From the NCBI GenBank assembly GCA_050084515.1, contig CM114273.1, positions 7,626,001 to 7,690,000 of the forward strand: a stretch of 64,000 nucleotides of DNA, in the 5' to 3' direction. Shown here in pieces: positions 58,554 through 64,000 of the stretch. The stretch comes from Blasia pusilla. Lineage: Eukaryota; Marchantiophyta; Marchantiopsida; Blasiales. The position numbers and the translations under genes are program-made. The notes under the pieces were generated by a model. It saw only the letters and a list, made by a program, of their open reading frames with translations. It did not search any database and had not been told where the DNA came from. Position 1 is the first letter of the stretch. Every line of letters begins with the position of its first letter.

Positions 58554-59080
58554 CAAGGTTACATATGGAAAAATTCCATGTCTGTGGACTTACATCCGTC
58601 TAATGGAACAAGGTTGCACACAGACAAAGTCTATGTGTGCAGAATATCCACGGACGGACATTTATTCCGTCCCCACGATGTACATTTTTGTGTGGGTCCG
58701 AATACCCGCGGCCCGCACTTGAACCTTGCTCGTGTGCCTGCTACGAGCTTGACACACTATGGGGATATGCTCAGATGTGGGCCGCGGCTACCCGAGCGAC
58801 ATGTCCGTCCCATGGTCGGACTTGTTCGTTTCCATGTAACCTTGCTATAGAAGGACTTGTCCATGTATGGACCTTCCCCTTCTTTCTCATTCCCCCCATT
58901 TGCCTTCGTGTTCCATACTCTTCCGTTTCTTCCTTCCTCCACCTCCATTCCCTCCCCTTATTCCCCCACACGCCCGTGCCCTACCTTCCATCATGAAGTA
59001 TAGCTATATAAATTGTGGGTCCCACCTCTTGCAATTCATGTCTGTGGACATGCCCAGACTTGTCTATTTTTATGCAACTA
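58554..59080 (+). mobile_element. Mutator-like MITE, copy 3, with a related MITE nested inside
   Basis: The outer element aligns with 41448-41746 but is interrupted at 58609-58844 by another element with the same kind of ends (CAAGGTTGCACACAGACAA ... TTCCATGTAACCTTG). The nested element is flanked by degenerate copies of a CTA(A)TGGAA(G) target (58600-58608 and 58845-58854). No target duplication remains for the outer element. Confidence 0.75.
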
Positions 59081-59099
59081 TGATCATTCTATTTTATTT

Positions 59100-61046
59100 T
59101 TCTTAATAATTAAAGTTCTTCTTCATTTCCTTATTTAATTACATACATTATTCAAAGAAGAGAAATATCGGATCTTTTCCTAAAATTCTCATTTATATAC
59201 AATTCATGTCTTTCATCGGTGAGAAAGGAGGTGGGAATGGGATTTTCCTAAATAATAATATAAGATACTTTTGGGGTGGACTTCTTGTCTTTTAACCGTA
59301 AAATAATTAGTATATCTATTTTTGGGAGAGAACATGGGAAAGGCATTTTCCTAGATAATATTCATTATACTCTATAATGATATTTTTGACCCATATGACA
59401 CTTGGGTTGTGATTACCTTTATTTCAAAAATCACCTAGAGGGGCACAAAATTTCTACTTGCAAGCACACAACACCCCACAAGATAGTGTTTCTGACTATA
59501 TGCTTTCAAAATATCTCATGACCAAATTTTGGGATGTTGGCTACCTAAAATATGCCAATATTCAAATATACTCCAAAAGTCTTCAATGAGTGTGGGCAAT
59601 AGCCAAATTAAACAAAGTTGGCACTTTTTGAGTGTGGGCAATAGCCAAATTAAACAAAGTTGAAGAAAAAAATTATACTCCACCACGGTAGTCTTTTGAT
59701 GGTAAGGAATCGTTTTTAATATATTGGACATGATGGATACAATGGGCATAGGCCAACCCCAACCAAAAAAATGGGATTTATGGAAAGTTGTGAGATAAAT
59801 TGACGAAAAAATAACTCCATCAATTCAGATATATTTAGGCAGCCCAATCACTGGAAATTATGAAGATTTCCAACCATCACAAGTACTTTATAGGATGATG
59901 AGAAGGATTTCAACTTTTCTCCCATGCCACTATAAATATCATGAGGATGCTAAATTTCTAAAAAAAAATTTAATCTAATCTTAAGGTGTTAATGTGAAAT
60001 GTGAGATGACATTGATTTTTGAAACATATGATGCATATTTAATCAATTAGTTACAAATTTTAGAAGCTTAGAACATATTTTTTAATTTTAATATTAATTT
60101 AATATGATTATAAAAGTTGGAAAATAGAAAATTTTATCATCATGATTAATCATTGTTGAATCGTTTTTTAATTAACTAAATAATCATCCAAATATCTTTC
60201 ATTATCTTAATTTCTTAAATATCTTTTAATACCCCCTTAATCCAAGGAAAAAAGCTTATTAATATTTTTGGGGATTTTAAATAAATAGGGAGTTCTCTAT
60301 GCATTCTCTTTGGACTTTTCTTTATGGAGTCAATAACCAACTTTATATATATATATATGAATATGAAATAATTCAAGAAGCTCGTAAATATCTTTGGGAA
60401 TTTGAAATAGGATGGAATTCTCTATGTATTCCCTTTAGAGTCAATGACACACCTTAATTTTTATTGATTTTTTAAAACACTTAAAGATATTAGTAAGGCA
60501 CATAAATGGTGGGGAGTACACCATCTAGGGGGAAAAAAAAGTTGAACTAAAATTGGTGTCTCCAATCCTTGAAAAGTTGTTTGCATGAAAAGGGAGTTGG
60601 ACAAGAAACTATTGATTTGGGGAAACACACAAAAATCCAAGATAGTCTTCTAAAGATAGCCACTATTGTACTAACCTTTTGAAGCTTACTATGGTATTTT
60701 TGGTTGTTGCATGAAAATTGAGAGGATTTATTATTTATTCTATTTAAATAATGTGATGGATACTAAGATAGATCACTTTTATTCTCTAAAGAAGTTGATG
60801 AATGACTAGGGAGGAAAAAAGTGGCACACACAAGGGCCAAGCTATGAAGTTACTTTCACAAATATTAGGTCATTTTTTTTCCTTTTTTCTAGTATGGTGA
60901 GAAACAAAGTAAGGATGAGGGCTAGGAGGATAGAAGAAAAATATCATGTCACTTTTACCCTTGAAAGATGGTATTCTTGTATGAATAATGGAGGGCATAA
61001 TCTACTCACGAAGAATTATTTCACTAATATTGTGGAGTATAAATAG
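59100..61046. other. AT-rich spacer with a 42-bp tandem duplication
   Basis: A 42-bp unit starting TGAGTGTGGGCAATAGCC is repeated at 59587 and 59629. A (TA)n run lies near 60342. No gene was recognised. Confidence 0.55.
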
Positions 61047-61328
61047 TATCGTGTGCATACACATCACTACATAATATACATCGCTGTCACCGAACATACA
61101 TACGTAAAAATACGCATGATTCCACGCTAATTGATGGCATCCAAACATTGAAACGAGAAGTACCAAAATATCTCCAATTCAATTATGTAGATCTCGCTAT
61201 CAACAAGGTCTCTATGGTGCATACAAATTTTTCTCTCTCTCTCTCATGTTGCCTTGGGTTTCACACACAAGGCAAGGAGGACCATAGCTCCGCTGCCTCA
61301 TGCTAAGAGTTTCAACAAAGAGAGAATG

Positions 61329-61373
<45 letters not shown>

Positions 61374-61690
61374 GAATATCCCCTTTGCTCTCCCAAGTTC
61401 TCTCCAAGGTAACCTATGCTCGCACGTCACCTCCTTGACTCTTGACCTACTTGTTATAGGAGGTCAAGGGCAACTTCCTAAAGTGTAAATTCAACTATAT
61501 CAAAATAAGTGCAACTTACCCAAAATAGCAAGTTCCTCAATATGGCTCCAAATGAGCCGAAAAAAAGGAAACATGTTCTCTCAAGTTATGTGTGGCCTCA
61601 GTAGGTCATCCTCAACCTCTTGAGGCTATCCTCTAGTATCTCCAAAGACGTTCTACTAGATCTCGTCGATCTATCCTAATAGACGTAACA
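61047..61690 (-). repeat. Solo LTR, family A, with CT microsatellite
   Basis: About 644 bp, bounded on the plus strand by TATCGTGTGC (eroded from TGTCGTG) and GACGTAACA. It is the most diverged family A copy in the window. It contains a (CT)20 run at 61331-61371, where the other copies have only a few CT units. No target duplication was found. Confidence 0.82.
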
Positions 61691-61699
61691 ACAATCTTT

Positions 61700-63330
61700 C
61701 ACTTTCATCCTCTTGCAAATATTCTTGCATGGAAGAAGAACAAGAAGAAGATATGCACATATACAATGCTATTTAATGGTACGTATCACAAATCGTTGTC
61801 ATATGCACATAACTATACATTCTAGGATTCAACTTACAAATAAATCTCCTACGCATATACATTTCATCACAACAAAGATATTTGTATCCCAAACTTTCAT
61901 AATATCTATATTATTATCAAGTTATAGAGGTTAAGGGATATAAAATGCACAATCTATATAATTTTTTTCAAATGTTGAAATGAGTTCTATTATTTTTTTT
62001 TCATTTTGACTAATTCATACGAGTATTTCCTTTATTTTTTTAAAATAATTATTTCATTGCAATTTTTTTAATATAATAACTTTCTTTGCATCATATGTGC
62101 CATTGAACTAGTGTTACTAAATCCTGACCTAAGTAAGAGAGAATCTAGATAAGCTAGTTGTGAGACAGGAAGATGACAAAGTAATCCACCAAGGGAAGGT
62201 CAAGATGGGCTAGAAACCCTAAGATCAAACCTAGAGACCCAAGCGTGGAAATCAAGTTGTGATTGATACTAGTCGAGTCAGGCTCGCACCTTGAGTCAAC
62301 AAGTTATAAGTCTTAGGAGAAAGAAGCAAAATCGCTCATGGAAACAATGGGATGAACCAAAAAAAGGCAAACAACCCTTGAGAATAGTCCTAGCTAAGGG
62401 CGAGTGGGTTGGCCGCTTGGAGTCCGAAATAGTGGAGACAAACATGAGTGTATGAGACTAGTCACAAGAAGAAAACAACGGAAAGACCAACCAAAGGATA
62501 TTGAGGCATGAGTCGAGATGGATGGTTAGCCATGAGACTCACGAAAGATGATGCAAGAGGCCAAGATGAGTCAAGGAAAGGCAAGAACGGCCATTAGAAT
62601 CAATCAAGCCATCTTGGGGTCCAACTAGTTCAATGTAGAGTTAGGAATCCCAATCTAAGTCTGAGTTTAAGGGCGGTAAGTAGTAGCCTTGGGTGGATAC
62701 TTAGGTGGAAGAGGGGAACCAGGAAACTCAAGAAATATGTAAGGATATTACACTCTCCCTCCATACTTGCTCACTACTTGGAATGAGGATTTGACCAAGT
62801 TTCATGTTGTGAGTTAGGATACCGTTTGGGACACACTTTAAGGATAGCATGTGCGTTCTTGCTCGGGTGAGAAACATAGTGAGGTATCTCAAGTGTTGGG
62901 GACAAGGCTCCCTTGTGAGACTCGGCAACCAAACTTGAACCGCATCTTCTCTAACTTATCCTCGAAGAATGTGCGACTAGTTGGATCTCGAAATTGAACC
63001 CAAGTCTTCAGGTGGCAAGGATCAAGGTAGCTTTCTAGGGCTAGAGAATAAGAGCAAAGAAGAAACTCTATGCGGATAGGTCTCCAAAACATGGACAATA
63101 TTATAAGGTTCTGACTACTCGATCGATAATCTGTAAGTAGACAACCTATGGATATCAATAATCTAATCCCTACAAATGCCTTAATTACATGCAATGGGGC
63201 TATAACCTAATGGACTCCTTCTTAATGAAATCATGGAGGAACAAACCACTTGCAAAGAGGGACCAATATAGTAGAATGCAAAAAAATTGTGACTTTTATT
63301 CTTGAAAATTATTAATCTTGCATAAAATTT
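61700..63330. other. AT-rich spacer with a degenerate family B LTR relative
   Basis: Around 62580-62870 the order 'gttaggaatcccaatc', 'gagtttaagggcggtaagtagtagcc', 'gaggatttgaccaagtttcat' parallels 44220-44420 and 4720-5000, suggesting an old LTR-related repeat. No gene was recognised. Confidence 0.35.
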
Positions 63331-63335
63331 GGAGA

Positions 63336-63950
63336 CTACCAAACCCTTAGGAGGAATATAACAATGAGTGACGAGTAGGATATGTGGAGCTTCATGTAAT
63401 TATCTGAAGTAACTTGAAGTTGAGCAATGTCATTGGGATAGAAAAGGTAGAGTGGACAATGGTAGTTATAGGATGTAATCAAATTGCAACAATTTTTATA
63501 CTGGCTGTTAGTAGAGTGGTCATTACCTGTAGACTCCCAATATTTCTGCATAAGTGTTTTGAAAAAAAATTTACCACATCCACGAGCTCCTTTTGGAAGA
63601 ATTAAGCCACTTTGGATATCTTTGAGTTTCAAGTATAAGTCCATTTGCTCAGGATCAAGAATAGACATTTCAGGTGGGCAAAGTTGGCTATGTGGATCCT
63701 ATACTGTAGAATTAAGAGGTGGACTAGAGTTAGAAAGTAAAACGGGCATATTGTCATCGAGGTAAGGTTGAAGAATATCAGTTGCTTTAGCAAGTATCTC
63801 AGCTGTATGCACTTGGCTCCCTAGATGCTCAACTACATGTTTTGTTATCAACCTTTTCATATTCTCAAGATTAGTTATTTCACCACAGTGCATGCATTCG
63901 TGCAAGTAATGGAAATGTTTGTAGTAAGACAAAATAAAAATATCCATTCC
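63336..63950 (-). pseudogene. Helitron/Pif1-type helicase, N-terminal part, remnant
   Basis: On the minus strand a LDPEQMDLYLKL segment (where such helicases have LN.EQ...) precedes a Walker A-like loop, LPKGARGCGKFFFKTL, in which the canonical GGTGKT has become RGCGKF. The upstream frame (63947-63699) is open but not recognised. The gene runs off or decays beyond both sides. It could be the missing half of a helicase like that at 34773-35790, but it lies on the opposite strand 28 kb away, so it is a separate remnant. Confidence 0.5.
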
Positions 63951-64000
63951 ATTGGTGAAGTGTGTGGAATTCTGTAAACCTCACAATCTTAGATGATTTA

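Noticed and set aside
34773-63950. A single Helitron joining the two helicase remnants
   Set aside because: They lie on opposite strands 28 kb apart with many unrelated complete elements between them.
1-64000. CRISPR array
   Set aside because: No set of short identical repeats with regular unique spacers; the direct repeats seen are LTRs, microsatellites and small tandem duplications in a eukaryotic context.

Overview
The window looks like nuclear DNA of a land plant, probably a non-seed plant such as a bryophyte, lycophyte or fern; the exact organism cannot be fixed from the sequence. Supporting signs are a long AT-rich background full of Ty3/Gypsy elements, a chromovirus whose primer-binding site matches plant initiator tRNA-Met (TGGTATCAGAGC), Helitron-type helicase remnants, and two intron-rich genes of higher GC whose exon phases join cleanly. 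No CRISPR array, rRNA or convincing tRNA gene was seen. Exon joins were made by eye from phases and splice signals.

Layout. 1-6.2 kb holds decayed Gypsy remnants, including an integrase-PHD tail with its 3' LTR (1.03-2.78 kb). 6.2-14.5 kb is a GC-rich gene region: a TATA box at 8.33 kb and an 11-exon plus-strand gene (9198-14482) for a large coiled-coil protein of unknown function. 16.1-26.2 kb is a three-layer nest: a non-LTR-type reverse transcriptase element is split by a chromodomain Gypsy element (17735-25398, target duplication ATTTG), which carries a solo LTR of its own family (22931-23933, target duplication TGAGA). 26.5-34.7 kb is AT-rich, with a perfect palindrome, two MITE-like elements and a solo LTR. 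A Helitron/Pif1-type helicase remnant lies at 34.8-35.8 kb. 37.98-39.5 kb holds a minus-strand gene of at least four exons encoding a small conserved-looking protein. 41.4-44.8 kb has Mutator-like MITEs and a solo LTR with a perfect CAAAT duplication.

44.8-54.8 kb is the highlight: a minus-strand Ty3/Gypsy element whose pol region encodes, between protease and reverse transcriptase, a DNA cytosine-5 methyltransferase domain of DNMT3-like type with motifs in the normal (non-DRM) order, and, after the integrase, a C4HC3 PHD finger. Both would act on or read chromatin, suggesting an element that manipulates or targets host epigenetic marks. This copy is dead: it has several in-frame stops, most explicable as C-to-T changes at CG or CHG sites, plus frameshifts.

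54.8-64 kb is AT-rich with another RT-element 3' fragment, nested MITEs, a solo LTR with a CT microsatellite, and a fragment resembling the N-terminal part of a Helitron-type helicase on the minus strand at the end. Only the two spliced genes look like functional host genes; everything else coding is transposon-derived and damaged.
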